Shown piece by piece: positions 1 through 6,914 of a stretch of DNA of 8,038 nucleotides. The notes under the pieces are model-generated. The model did not search any database and was not told the origin of the DNA. It saw nothing but the letters and a program-made list of their open reading frames with translations. The translations under genes and the position numbers were made by a program. The stretch's first letter is position 1, and every line of letters starts with the position of its first letter. Where the stretch lies: the NCBI GenBank assembly GCA_009784845.1, contig WQXK01000036.1, forward strand, positions 1 to 8,038, given 5' to 3'. Origin of the DNA: Dehalococcoidia bacterium (GTDB lineage Bacteria > Chloroflexota > Dehalococcoidia > Dehalococcoidales > UBA1222).

Positions 1-1045
1 TGATTATGCGGGCTATATCCTGAAATGTTAATACCAGCATTAATACCAGCAGCATAACAAAGCCGGCAAAATGCACTTTTCCTTCAGTCTGCGGCGAAAC
101 GCGCTTGCCCCGGCGTATCCACTCCAGAAAAACGAAAACAAGCCGTCCTCCGTCAAGAGCCGGCAATGGCAACAGGTTCATTATGGCCAGACTTAGGCTG
201 AGAAAACCGGCCAGTTCCAGCAGCGGACTGATGCCGTACCGGGCAACCTCACCCGTCATTTGGGCGATACCTACAGGTCCGGTGAGTTGCGCCGAACTGT
301 TGCCGATAAACAAGCCAAGCAGGGAATTTTTATACAGCGCCATTGTCTGAAAGGTATCTCTTACCCCCATGGAAATGCTTTTGAAAAACGGCTCGGAGCG
401 GCGTGACACCTCCTCACTTCCCTCAACGATATCCATTTTAAAGCCAATGCGACCTTGCCCCTCGGGTGGTTTCCAGCGGGGTATGACAGTTTTGCTTTCC
501 TGGGTATCATGTGGTGTTTGGACAAGCATGGTGGTTTCTTTGCCAAGATTCAATTCAATATAGCGTTGCAGGTCGCCATAGTTCTCAATGTTTTTGCCGT
601 TGATCGCCAGTATAATGTCGCCCGGCATAAGTCCGGCGTCTTCGGCAGGTGAGCCGTGAACTATGTCTGTTACGACTAGCTGATGCTTGACTACGTCGTG
701 CGGCAGCATATATGCGGCAGACAACAAGATGAATGGCAAAAGTGCATTGACGATGGCACCGGCACCGAGAACAAGGGCGCGCGTAGCACAACTCTTGGAT
801 GCTAAACTGCGTGTGGCGCTGGGGTCCTCCTCGCCGGACATCTTGGTGAAACCTCCGATGGGTAGCCAATTGACGGAGTAAATAGTTTCACCGCGTTTGA
901 TGCCGAACATGCGCGGTGGGTATCCTATGCCGAACTCTTCAACCTTGACATCTGAAAGCTTGGCAGTGACAAAGTGCCCGAGCTCATGCGCCATGATTAC
1001 GCCGGTAAAAATTAGTAGAAAAGCGATAATTGATGTCAGCAGCAA
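1..1045 (-). CDS. rseP: RseP-family site-2 zinc metalloprotease (M50), 3' end cut by the window edge
   Basis: This is a membrane-embedded protease that cleaves transmembrane substrates within the bilayer, as RseP/SpoIVFB-type enzymes do. Reading the minus strand from 1045 gives 348 uninterrupted codons. Visible features are an N-terminal membrane segment (about residues 3-18) running into the zinc motif HELGH (20-24), a second hydrophobic segment (about 92-113), one PDZ domain (about 122-178, with SPAEDAGLMPGD and a conserved ING), the GPVGI motif (256-260), and the second active-site motif LPLPALDGGR (292-301), where D298 is the third zinc ligand. A last membrane helix covers about 325-341. 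The sequence ends in QDIARII, close to the usual family C-terminus, so probably only a few residues lie outside the window. The start is TTG, preceded by AGGAG at 8 nt; the next ATG lies too close to HELGH to keep the first helix. It overlaps the end of dxr by 10 bp. Its physiological substrate cannot be told from the sequence. Confidence 0.93.
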   Translation of the reverse strand, partial: MLLTSIIAFLLIFTGVIMAHELGHFVTAKLSDVKVEEFGIGYPPRMFGIKRGETIYSVNWLPIGGFTKMSGEEDPSATRSLASKSCATRALVLGAGAIVNALLPFILLSAAYMLPHDVVKHQLVVTDIVHGSPAEDAGLMPGDIILAINGKNIENYGDLQRYIELNLGKETTMLVQTPHDTQESKTVIPRWKPPEGQGRIGFKMDIVEGSEEVSRRSEPFFKSISMGVRDTFQTMALYKNSLLGLFIGNSSAQLTGPVGIAQMTGEVARYGISPLLELAGFLSLSLAIMNLLPLPALDGGRLVFVFLEWIRRGKRVSPQTEGKVHFAGFVMLLVLMLVLTFQDIARII

Positions 1046-2190
1046 AGCAGTTTCTCCTGTTGGGCTATTTCCTGAGCTATTATGCGGGATTCGGCGTCGG
1101 TGCAAAGGATATCGTCAACGGAAGGGTTTTGGATTTTGCGGTGGCGCGACAGCACGGCATCCACAATCAGGGGAATGTGACCAAACTTAATGCGTCCCGA
1201 TAAGAACATATCGACGGCTACCTCATCGGCGGCGCACAATGCAGCAGGACATGTGCCGCCCTCTTTGCCGGCTTCGATGGCCAGTTTCAGACACGGAAAG
1301 CGCGTCATGTCCGGTTGTTCAAAGCAGAACTTGCTGATTTGGGAAAAATCCAGAGGCGGCGTTAGATGGTTATCCCATCTATGCGGATAACTGAGGGCAT
1401 ACTGTATGGGCAAATGCATGTCGGGGGCTCCCAATTGTGCCTTGATGGCTCCGTCGCTGAACTCTACCATGGAATGTATGATGCTCTGGGTATGTACCAG
1501 CACATCTATGTTTTCAAAAGGCATATCAAACAGCCAGTGGGCTTCAATTACCTCAAGTCCCTTGTTCATAAGCGTGGCGCAGTCAACAGTGATTTTTTTA
1601 CCCATCTTCCATGACGGATGCTTTAGAGTTTCCTCAACGCCAACCTCCGCCAACTCTGCCTGTGAATAATTGCGGAATGGTCCGCCTGAGGCGGTGATGA
1701 TTATTCGTGACGGAGGACTTTTTTCACCGGCAAGACACTGCCATATAGCTGAATGCTCACTGTCAACGGGTCTTATTGAAGCATTATGCTTTTTTGCCAA
1801 TGGCATGACGATGCCGCCGGCCATCACCAGAGCCTCCTTGTTGGCTAAAGCGATGATTTTACCGGCCTTAATGGCTGAGAGTAGTGCAGATAGTCCGGAA
1901 GCCCCTGATGAGGCGGCAACGACTATGTCCACGTCGCTGTGTGTTGCCATTTCCTGCATCTCTGTGAATTTATAATCCCCGGGCGGTGCAAGTGCTTGGT
2001 CTCCTCGGTAATAAGTGAAACGTGGATGGAATTCGCTGATTTGCTCAGCCAGCAACTTAACATTATTTCCTGCCCCTAAGCCTACGACGCATAAACGCTC
2101 GGGATGCGCACGTACGATATCCAGAGCTTGCCTGCCTACAGAACCAGTGGAGCCGAGGATTACCAATTTTTGAGGTGTTGGATTGTCCAT
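1036..2190 (-). CDS. dxr: 1-deoxy-D-xylulose 5-phosphate reductoisomerase
   Basis: DXR converts DXP to 2-C-methyl-D-erythritol 4-phosphate with NADPH and a divalent metal, the committed step of the MEP isoprenoid pathway, in the cytosol. The 384-aa length is normal. The NADPH-binding GSTGSVG (13-19) and ALANKEALV (114-122) are present. Metal ligands sit in PVDSEHSA (D143, E145) and at E213. ASGGPF (167-172) carries the phosphate-binding Ser168, and HPSWKMG (191-197) is the flexible flap with Trp194. MNKGLE (208-213) supplies the Asn and Lys substrate contacts. One oddity: the near-invariant DSATMMNKG motif reads DCATLMNKG here, so Cys204 stands where E. coli has Ser222, a substrate-phosphate ligand. 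The start is ATG; the only Shine-Dalgarno-like bases are a weak AGG 13 nt upstream. The gene follows cdsA after a 104-bp gap and overlaps rseP by 10 bp. Confidence 0.97.
   Translation of the reverse strand: MDNPTPQKLVILGSTGSVGRQALDIVRAHPERLCVVGLGAGNNVKLLAEQISEFHPRFTYYRGDQALAPPGDYKFTEMQEMATHSDVDIVVAASSGASGLSALLSAIKAGKIIALANKEALVMAGGIVMPLAKKHNASIRPVDSEHSAIWQCLAGEKSPPSRIIITASGGPFRNYSQAELAEVGVEETLKHPSWKMGKKITVDCATLMNKGLEVIEAHWLFDMPFENIDVLVHTQSIIHSMVEFSDGAIKAQLGAPDMHLPIQYALSYPHRWDNHLTPPLDFSQISKFCFEQPDMTRFPCLKLAIEAGKEGGTCPAALCAADEVAVDMFLSGRIKFGHIPLIVDAVLSRHRKIQNPSVDDILCTDAESRIIAQEIAQQEKLLCC
1054..1058 (-). promoter_or_regulatory. Ribosome binding site deciding the TTG start of rseP
   Basis: On the minus strand AGGAG lies inside the last codons of dxr, 8 nt before the TTG at 1045. 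No ATG in the rseP frame gives a complete first transmembrane helix, so this site supports the TTG start and implies translational coupling with dxr. Confidence 0.7.
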
Positions 2191-2220
2191 ATGATGAATA
2201 ATAACCTAAACTCACGAATA

Positions 2221-2246
2221 TTTATAGTTTGTGTAGCTGACTGCAA
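2221..2246 (-). promoter_or_regulatory. Possible weak internal promoter upstream of dxr
   Basis: In the 104-bp cdsA-dxr gap, minus-strand reading gives TATAAA (2221-2226, 5 of 6 to the -10 consensus), preceded by TTGCAG (2241-2246). The 14-bp spacing is too short for a standard promoter, so this is tentative. The gap is AT-rich, and I see neither a strong hairpin nor a reading frame in it. Confidence 0.22.
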
Positions 2247-2294
2247 ATACTGTCATGCACACCCAAGGGCTTTTCTTTATGAACAAGGTTGTTG

Positions 2295-3095
2295 TTAACC
2301 GTGCCAAATAACGTAGTAATACACAACCAGTCCGGCGAAGACAATGCCGTCTACGCGGTCCAACATTCCTCCGTGTCCCGGCAGGGCATGGCCTGAGTCC
2401 TTTGTCCCCATATTGCGCTTAAAGAGTGATTCAACCAAGTCTCCTGCCTGGGCGAAAACACTGGTGGCTGTGGCAAGCAGGCTCACCTGCCACAATGACA
2501 ATGGCAATTTAAGTATCCATGCTATAAGAGAGCCTAGTATGATGGCTCCTGCCAGTCCGCCAGCGGCTCCTTCCCAAGTCTTGGCAGGGCTGATGGAGGG
2601 AGCCATTTTGTGCCGCCCGAGCAAGCGCCCTACGAAAAAAGCGGTGGTGTCGCTGGCAAAGGTGCAAAACAGTGCCAATACAACCCATTTATAACCATCA
2701 TCAAGCCGTATAAGGGCAGTGTAGCGGCTGGAGAGCCAACCTAGGTATAAGATGCCGGCTAGTGTAAAAGCCCAGCTGGAGAAAGCATCTCTGTGGTCGC
2801 GCCGTAATATGACCCACAATAGCGGTGCCGCAACGGCAATACTGATCAATATGCCACTGCTATGGTCCCATTTGAGCGCGGGTGCAATGACAAAAAGCAG
2901 TGTCAGCACCAGCCCCAGCCACAATACAGGGCGGCCCTTGCCGCTGGCGCCTACCATGCGGTAAAACTCCCATGCCCCCAAAAGAGCACAGATAGCGGCG
3001 GCTATAGCGAACGCAGGGAAAAAACTATTGGTCCATAATACCAGTAATAGACCGCCGAGCAGTAAGATGGAGGTTACCACTCGTTTCAGTAACAT
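2295..3095 (-). CDS. cdsA: Phosphatidate cytidylyltransferase (CDP-diglyceride synthase)
   Basis: CdsA makes CDP-diacylglycerol from phosphatidate and CTP at the membrane, the branch-point precursor of bacterial phospholipids. The 266-aa protein is almost entirely hydrophobic, with about eight membrane segments, beginning LLLKRVVTSILL-like at the N-terminus. The diagnostic C-terminal family signature is complete at residues 223-249, including the S-x-F-K-R start, the K-D, the PGHGG and the final DRVD. SPAKTWEG (169-176) matches the second conserved CDS motif. The ATG start is 3 nt after the uppS stop, with GGAGGA inside the uppS tail 9 nt upstream, so the two genes are probably translationally coupled. 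It ends in TGG CAC GGT TAA. Confidence 0.96.
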   Translation of the reverse strand: MLLKRVVTSILLLGGLLLVLWTNSFFPAFAIAAAICALLGAWEFYRMVGASGKGRPVLWLGLVLTLLFVIAPALKWDHSSGILISIAVAAPLLWVILRRDHRDAFSSWAFTLAGILYLGWLSSRYTALIRLDDGYKWVVLALFCTFASDTTAFFVGRLLGRHKMAPSISPAKTWEGAAGGLAGAIILGSLIAWILKLPLSLWQVSLLATATSVFAQAGDLVESLFKRNMGTKDSGHALPGHGGMLDRVDGIVFAGLVVYYYVIWHG

Positions 3096-3098
3096 GTA

Positions 3099-3803
3099 CT
3101 ACAGTCCTCCGAAGCGGCGTTTGCGTTCGCGGTAAGCCCTTATTGCTTTGTCCAGATCGGCGCGGTTGAAATCAGGCCATAGCACAGGAGTGAAAGAAAA
3201 CTCGGCATAAGCCATCTGCCATAACAGGAAGTTGGATATGCGCAACTCATCGGCCGTCCGTATCAATAAATCAACGTCTGGCATGTCGGCAGTGTATAGG
3301 TATTTGGCTATCAACTTTTCGTCTATAAGTTCTACCGGCACACCTTCGGCAACAATGCGTTTCAAGGTATCGGTGATTTCCTGCCGTCCGCCATAATTTA
3401 ACGCCAACGCCAGCGTCATGCCGCTGTTGTGGGATGTCAGAGCGACTGCATCATTAATATTTTCAACCAGTTTAGGGGGCAGTCCTTCAGCACGCCCGAG
3501 CCAGAGAATGCGCACGTTGTTTTCATGCAACTCAGCTGCTTCGTGAGCGATAGACTCATTCAGAATGTTGAAAATGCTTTTTATTTCGGCTTCAGGACGG
3601 TTCCAATTCTCAGTCGAAAAAGCATAAAAAGTGGCGTATTTCACCTGCCCTATCTCACCAAGATAACGGACTATGTCGTGGATGGTATTGAAGCCTGCGA
3701 GGTGCCCGTCCAAACGTGACATTCCACGCTCAGTGGCCCATCTGCCATTTCCGTCCATGATGATGGCGATGTGGTTGGGGAAGACTGGTGTTGTCTCTGT
3801 CAT
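3099..3803 (-). CDS. uppS: Undecaprenyl diphosphate synthase (cis-prenyltransferase)
   Basis: UppS condenses isopentenyl diphosphate onto farnesyl diphosphate in cis to give the C55 carrier lipid used for surface polysaccharide or glycan assembly. The 234-aa protein carries the family motifs: IIMDGNGRWA (14-23, catalytic Asp17, with Asn19 and Arg21), GHLAG with His34, AFSTENWNRP (61-70), and the C-terminal block at 180-211 containing LLIRTADELRISNF and LWPDF, with Arg182, Glu186, Arg188 and Ser190 of the IPP site. The usual RT-x-GE reads RTADE, so the Gly before the Glu is Asp185. The ATG has no Shine-Dalgarno sequence upstream, unlike the other genes of the operon except dxr, and a promoter-like -10 lies only 8 nt before it, suggesting a nearly leaderless transcript. 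If the host is a wall-less Dehalococcoidia, the C55 lipid would serve S-layer or other glycosylation rather than peptidoglycan (inference). Confidence 0.96.
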   Translation of the reverse strand: MTETTPVFPNHIAIIMDGNGRWATERGMSRLDGHLAGFNTIHDIVRYLGEIGQVKYATFYAFSTENWNRPEAEIKSIFNILNESIAHEAAELHENNVRILWLGRAEGLPPKLVENINDAVALTSHNSGMTLALALNYGGRQEITDTLKRIVAEGVPVELIDEKLIAKYLYTADMPDVDLLIRTADELRISNFLLWQMAYAEFSFTPVLWPDFNRADLDKAIRAYRERKRRFGGL

Positions 3804-3811
3804 GTTGGACT

Positions 3812-3840
3812 ATTGTAACATATGAGCGGTGCGGTGGCTA
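3812..3840 (-). promoter_or_regulatory. Extended -10 promoter for uppS-cdsA-dxr-rseP
   Basis: Reading the minus strand, TAGCCA (3835-3840; 4 of 6 to the -35 consensus) is followed after exactly 17 bp by TACAAT (3812-3817; 5 of 6 to the -10), with the extension TGT directly before it. It lies in the 88-bp gap between frr and uppS. The -10 ends 8 nt before the uppS ATG, so initiation at the usual distance falls about 2 nt before, or on, the start codon. Confidence 0.55.
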
Positions 3841-3891
3841 TGTGGTGTACTACGTTGGCAATATCAGTTGTCTAATGGCAATTGTGTTTTG

Positions 3892-4449
3892 TCACACCTG
3901 CTTCAATTCGGCAGCTTTGGTGCTTTCCAATCCATCGATAATGCCAACAAAAGAGTCTGTCAGTTTTTGCAACTTACCCTCGCCGCGCTTCAGGTCGTCT
4001 TGTGAGATTTCCTTATTTTTCTCAAGTTTTTTGATATCTTCTATGGCATCGCGGCGAATGTTGCGAATGGCAATTTTCTGATCCTCTGTCATTTTCTTGA
4101 CCATTTTTGTAAGTTCCGCGCGGCGCTCTTCAGAAAGTGGTGGAATGGACAGTCGTATGACGGTGCCGTCCGAGCTTGGTGTCAGCCCGATATTAGCTTT
4201 AAGAATGGCCTTTTCAATTCCGGAAAGGATGTTGGGGTCCCAAGGCTGAATGATGAGAAGGCTGGTGCCGGAAACCGAAACATTTGCGATGTGGTTCATA
4301 GGCGTGGGAACACCATTGTAGTCCACGCGCACGTGGTCAATCAGTGCTGTACTGGCGCGTCCCGTGCGTACACCTGACAGGTCGCGCTTGAGTATATCAA
4401 CAGTCATTTTCATTTTCTCTTCGGCTTTAAGCAGTGTAGTTTCTATCAT
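3892..4449 (-). CDS. frr: Ribosome recycling factor
   Basis: RRF acts with EF-G to split post-termination ribosomes and release mRNA and deacylated tRNA in the cytosol. The 185-aa length is the family norm. The N-terminal helix has VRTGRAST (27-34), followed by the beta-rich domain II ([22 protein letters not shown] region, about 50-75), then the long charged helices of domain I with [11 protein letters not shown] and the conserved [10 protein letters not shown]. The ATG overlaps the pyrH stop in an ATGA arrangement, with GGGGAGGAG in the pyrH tail a few bases upstream, giving strong translational coupling. The pyrH-frr pairing is very common in bacteria. Confidence 0.97.
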   Translation of the reverse strand: MIETTLLKAEEKMKMTVDILKRDLSGVRTGRASTALIDHVRVDYNGVPTPMNHIANVSVSGTSLLIIQPWDPNILSGIEKAILKANIGLTPSSDGTVIRLSIPPLSEERRAELTKMVKKMTEDQKIAIRNIRRDAIEDIKKLEKNKEISQDDLKRGEGKLQKLTDSFVGIIDGLESTKAAELKQV

Positions 4450-5180
4450 TGTTGCTCCTCCCCGTTAATCAAAGTGCCAATCGGCTCGCCACTTATTGCA
4501 CGCACAATGTTATGCTCTGCCTGAAGGTTAAAAACGATGATGGGCAATTTGTTATCCATGCATAGAGAAATGGCCGTTGTATCCATGACCTGAAGCCGCA
4601 TGTTAAGCGCCTGCATGTAGCTGAGATGCTCAAACTTTTTGGCATTGGCATTCTTGCGCGGATCGGCGTCATATACACCATCGACGCAGTTTTTTGTCAT
4701 CAGCAATACATCAACGTCCAGTTCAATGGAGCGCAGTGCTGCGGCGGTGTCGGTGGTCATATATGGATTGCCGGTGCCACCGGCCAGGATAACTACGCGT
4801 CCTTTTTCCATATGGCGTATGGCGCGAAGGCGGATGAACGGTTCTGCTACCTGCTGAATAGTGAGAGAGGATTGCACTCGTGTTTCGACGCCGATTTTCC
4901 CCAGAGTATCCTGCAATGCCAAAGCGTTGATGGCGGTAGCTAGCATTCCTGCGTAATCGGCTGTAACGCGATCAAAACCGACTTTCTCAGCTGTAGCCCC
5001 GCGCCAGATATTGCCGGCACCGACTACGACTGCTACCTCCACGCCCATGCCGTGGGCCTGTTTGATGCGGTGAGCCACGTCAGAAACGGTGGCGGCATCA
5101 ATATCAATGTCAGCCTGCCCACCCTTGAAAGCCTCGCCGCTGAGCTTCAGTAGAACTCGTTTGTATTTGGCCTGGGCCAT
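4446..5180 (-). CDS. pyrH: Uridylate kinase (UMP kinase)
   Basis: PyrH phosphorylates UMP to UDP with ATP, the step of pyrimidine nucleotide synthesis that feeds UTP and CTP. It is a cytosolic hexamer of the amino-acid kinase fold. The 244-aa protein begins with [12 protein letters not shown] (7-18), the phosphate-binding K-x-[11 protein letters not shown] (54-61) and [17 protein letters not shown] (75-91) follow. UMP and ATP contacts lie in [18 protein letters not shown] (133-150) and [14 protein letters not shown] (164-177), and the end is the usual GTLI. The start is ATG with AGGA 8 nt upstream; the gap from tsf is 18 bp. It overlaps frr by 4 bp. The product supplies CTP, which the downstream CdsA uses, though it is needed far more widely. 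Confidence 0.97.
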   Translation of the reverse strand: MAQAKYKRVLLKLSGEAFKGGQADIDIDAATVSDVAHRIKQAHGMGVEVAVVVGAGNIWRGATAEKVGFDRVTADYAGMLATAINALALQDTLGKIGVETRVQSSLTIQQVAEPFIRLRAIRHMEKGRVVILAGGTGNPYMTTDTAAALRSIELDVDVLLMTKNCVDGVYDADPRKNANAKKFEHLSYMQALNMRLQVMDTTAISLCMDNKLPIIVFNLQAEHNIVRAISGEPIGTLINGEEQQ

Positions 5181-5198
5181 TAGCTCAGTCCTTAATGT

Positions 5199-5714
5199 TT
5201 ATTCAGGATAAACGCCGACCTCAAAACGTGTAAAACGGTTAATGCGGACGTTTTCGCCTGTGCGGGCGATTACATCAACAATAAGATCCTTAATGGTTTT
5301 TGAGGGGTCCTTGATGAAAGATTGCTCCATAAGGCTAACAACCTCACCCTCGGGTACAACAAAATCGGCCGGTATTTGCTCTGCCAGCACAAAGCTTGGG
5401 TGCATGGCGGCTATTTGCATAGCGACATAGCGCGCAAGGTGCTTGAACTCTTCAGTGCGGGCCACAAAGTCGGTCTCACAGTTGATTTCCACCATGGCGC
5501 CGATGCGACCACCTGTGTGAATATATGTTTCCACCAGCCCATTGGCTGTAACTCGGTCGGCTTTCTTTGCTGCTTTGGCACATCCGCGTTCTTTAAGCAG
5601 TTCGGCAGCCTTTCCCAAGTCGCCTTGGGTTTCTATAAGAGCGGCACGGCAATCCATAATTCCTGCGCCGCATTTTTCTCTCAGTTCTTTTATGCTATCG
5701 GTCGAAATTTCCAC
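5199..5714 (-). CDS. tsf: Elongation factor Ts, short single-core form
   Basis: EF-Ts exchanges GDP for GTP on EF-Tu. Only 171 aa are present, against about 280-300 in E. coli-type proteins. The N-terminal UBA-like domain (about 4-40, with REKCGAGIMDCRAAL) is followed by the EF-Tu-contacting TDFVAR (81-86) and a single core subdomain that ends in RFTRFEVGV (160-168). The second core subdomain and the coiled-coil are absent. The frame is open and ends cleanly in TAA, so this is a natural short form like those of Thermus and Chloroflexota, not a truncation. The start codon is GTG, with AAGGAG 6 nt upstream. It lies 15 bp after rpsB and 18 bp before pyrH, the classic rpsB-tsf pair. Confidence 0.96.
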   Translation of the reverse strand: MEISTDSIKELREKCGAGIMDCRAALIETQGDLGKAAELLKERGCAKAAKKADRVTANGLVETYIHTGGRIGAMVEINCETDFVARTEEFKHLARYVAMQIAAMHPSFVLAEQIPADFVVPEGEVVSLMEQSFIKDPSKTIKDLIVDVIARTGENVRINRFTRFEVGVYPE

Positions 5715-5720
5715 GTATTT

Positions 5721-5726
5721 CTCCTT
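5721..5726 (-). promoter_or_regulatory. Ribosome binding site deciding the GTG start of tsf
   Basis: AAGGAG on the minus strand lies 6 nt before the GTG at 5714, in the 15-bp gap after rpsB. The resulting MEISTDSIKELRE start matches the usual EF-Ts N-terminus, so the GTG start is well supported. Confidence 0.75.
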
Positions 5727-5729
5727 GAA

Positions 5730-6491
5730 TTACAGGTCTATTGCAGGAGCGTCGTCGGTGCTCTCATCAATAATCGGCACGTCGCCTTTTTCTACAGCCA
5801 CCGTAAGTTCGCCTTTGGCTTCCAGAATGGCATCGGCAATTTTGCCGGCCACCAGCTTGATGGCGCGGATTGCATCGTCATTCGATGGGATAGGTGCGTC
5901 AATTTCATCCGGATTACAGTTGGTATCCACCATAGCAACAACGGGTATTCCCACTCTCTGCGCCTCAGCAATAGCGATGTGCTCTTTTGATGGGTCAACG
6001 ATGAACATAACATCCGGCAGAGCGGTCATTTCTTTGATACCGCCAAATTGTATGTTCATCTGCTCAATTTCTTCGGTTAATTGCTGAGCTTCCTTTTTGG
6101 GCAACCGGACCAGTTCGCCTTTGGACTGCTGATCTTCTAGGCGTACAAGGTAGTCAATGCGACCCTGAATGGCAGCGAAATTGGTGAGTGTACCGCCAAC
6201 CCAGCGCTGATTAACGTAAAACATTCCGGCACGCTGAGCCTCTTCCTGTATGATGGTCTGGGCCTGTTTTTTCGTGCCGACGAACAGAACTTTGCCGCCT
6301 TCACCAACGATTTCTTTGATAAACTCGCTAGCTTTGTCCAGCATGGAAGCAGTCTGTTCCAAATCAATGATGTGAATACCATTGCGCTTGGTAAAGATAT
6401 ATTTCTTCATGCGCGGATGCCACCTGCTGGTCTGGTGACCGAAGTGAGCACCGGCCTCTAATAACTCTTTAATGGTTGCTGTATCAGCCAA
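5730..6491 (-). CDS. rpsB: 30S ribosomal protein S2
   Basis: S2 is a late-assembling protein of the small ribosomal subunit that binds S1 and 16S rRNA. The 253-aa protein has the classic N-terminal block [27 protein letters not shown], followed by [12 protein letters not shown], the FVGTKKQAQ motif (about 70-78), [12 protein letters not shown] (95-106), [10 protein letters not shown] and the C-terminal [30 protein letters not shown] region. The start is TTG, not ATG; the codons after it (GCT GAT ACA) match a normal S2 N-terminus, and a strong GGGAGG sits 5 nt upstream. It is the first gene of the operon, with a good promoter about 45 bp before it. The tail is acidic ([10 protein letters not shown]), as in many S2 proteins. 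Confidence 0.98.
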   Translation of the reverse strand: MADTATIKELLEAGAHFGHQTSRWHPRMKKYIFTKRNGIHIIDLEQTASMLDKASEFIKEIVGEGGKVLFVGTKKQAQTIIQEEAQRAGMFYVNQRWVGGTLTNFAAIQGRIDYLVRLEDQQSKGELVRLPKKEAQQLTEEIEQMNIQFGGIKEMTALPDVMFIVDPSKEHIAIAEAQRVGIPVVAMVDTNCNPDEIDAPIPSNDDAIRAIKLVAGKIADAILEAKGELTVAVEKGDVPIIDESTDDAPAIDL

Positions 6492-6496
6492 GAAAA

Positions 6497-6502
6497 CCTC
6501 CC
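6497..6502 (-). promoter_or_regulatory. Ribosome binding site deciding the TTG start of rpsB
   Basis: GGGAGG on the minus strand is 5 nt from the TTG at 6491. No in-frame ATG lies nearby, and the first internal Met (about residue 28) falls inside the conserved N-terminal block, so translation must begin at TTG. Confidence 0.8.
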
Positions 6503-6533
6503 TTATGCCTGTTGAAACTCATTTTAACGTACC

Positions 6534-6562
6534 AGTATAGCATACAGATGTTATGCCAGCAA
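6534..6562 (-). promoter_or_regulatory. Extended -10 promoter of the rpsB operon
   Basis: On the minus strand, TTGCTG (6557-6562) is followed after exactly 17 bp by TATACT (6534-6539; 5 of 6 to consensus), with the TGC extension just before it. Transcription would start near 6527, leaving a leader of about 35 nt before rpsB. That leader is too short for an elaborate S2-binding structure. Confidence 0.72.
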
Positions 6563-6734
6563 GAGCGATATGGCCTTTTTCCAAGATTTTCATTTGCCGG
6601 TATGCACAAGAGTCCCTTGTTATGAATAAAAAAACAATTGAGCAAGCCACAAATAGCTTAAAAGATGATAATTTGACGAACCTCCCCCGAAATAAGTAAT
6701 CTATTAGCAGTTCCAAAAATATTTGCGAAAACAT

Positions 6735-6763
6735 TTGTTGTAAGTTTGAGAATTGTGTAATCA
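6735..6763 (+). promoter_or_regulatory. Candidate promoter for tRNA-Thr
   Basis: TTGTTG (6735-6740) is followed by the overlapping -10-like hexamers TGTAAT (6756-6761, 5 of 6 but only 15 bp away) and TAATCA (6758-6763, 17 bp away but poorer). Initiation would fall about 10-15 nt before the tRNA 5' end. The position is right, but the match is modest. Confidence 0.35.
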
Positions 6764-6780
6764 TGCATTTTTGGGGACAA

Positions 6781-6856
6781 GCCAGCGTAGCTCAGTTGGT
6801 AGAGCAGCTGTTTCGTAAACAGCAGGTCTGGAGTTCGAGCCTCCACGCTGGCTCCA
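6781..6856 (+). tRNA. tRNA-Thr(CGU), CCA end encoded
   Basis: This is a complete 76-nt cloverleaf. The acceptor stem pairs GCCAGCG (6781-6787) with CGCTGGC (6846-6852), all 7 bp perfect. The D arm is GCTC/GAGC with loop AGTTGGTA. The anticodon stem GCTGT/ACAGC encloses loop TTCGTAA, with anticodon CGT at 6814-6816, reading the Thr codon ACG. The variable loop is AGGTC, and the T arm TGGAG/CTCCA carries the TTCGAGC loop. The discriminator is T (6853), and the CCA is genomically encoded at 6854-6856. There is no intron. It lies divergent from rpsB, with the 253-aa gene downstream. Confidence 0.97.
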
Positions 6857-6857
6857 C

Positions 6858-6901
6858 ACGGCATTCAGTTAAGCTTTTCTCGACTGCCTCCGTTAATTTT
6901 T
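6858..6901 (+). terminator. Weak terminator-like hairpin after tRNA-Thr
   Basis: ACGG (6858-6861) can pair with CCGT (6890-6893), and CAGT (6866-6869) with ACTG (6883-6886), across an internal loop. The hairpin is followed by TTAATTTTT. The stem is interrupted and the loop long, so an intrinsic terminator is possible but not strong. Confidence 0.3.
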
Positions 6902-6904
6902 GTG

Positions 6905-6914
6905 CCGGCGCCGG
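6905..6914. repeat. Perfect 10-bp GC palindrome abutting a promoter
   Basis: CCGGCGCCGG is its own reverse complement and ends directly at the -35 hexamer of the promoter for the 253-aa gene. It could be an operator half-site, or chance. Its position is the only evidence for a role. Confidence 0.4.

Noticed and set aside
2281..2300. GGTT/AACC inverted repeat after the cdsA stop
   Set aside because: Four base pairs without a T tail are too weak for a terminator.
5322..5990. Plus-strand frame of 222 codons opposite tsf and rpsB
   Set aside because: It lies antisense to two certain genes, and its sequence shows no family resemblance.
6605..6622. Small hairpin ACAAG/CTTGT in the rpsB-tRNA spacer
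   Set aside because: The stem is only 5 bp, and neither strand has a T run immediately after it, so it is not a terminator.
6683..6690. SD-like GGGGGAGG on the minus strand in the rpsB-tRNA spacer
   Set aside because: The only start at a suitable distance is ATT, and that frame stops after four codons.
6519..6764. Minus-strand frame of 81 codons between rpsB and the tRNA
   Set aside because: The hydrophobic stretch comes from T-rich DNA. It has no SD before the ATG and runs over the rpsB promoter.
6658..6864. Minus-strand frame of 68 codons across the tRNA gene
   Set aside because: It reads the antisense of tRNA-Thr, giving the familiar spurious peptide with EARTPDLLFTKQLLYQLSYAG; it has no gene-like features of its own.
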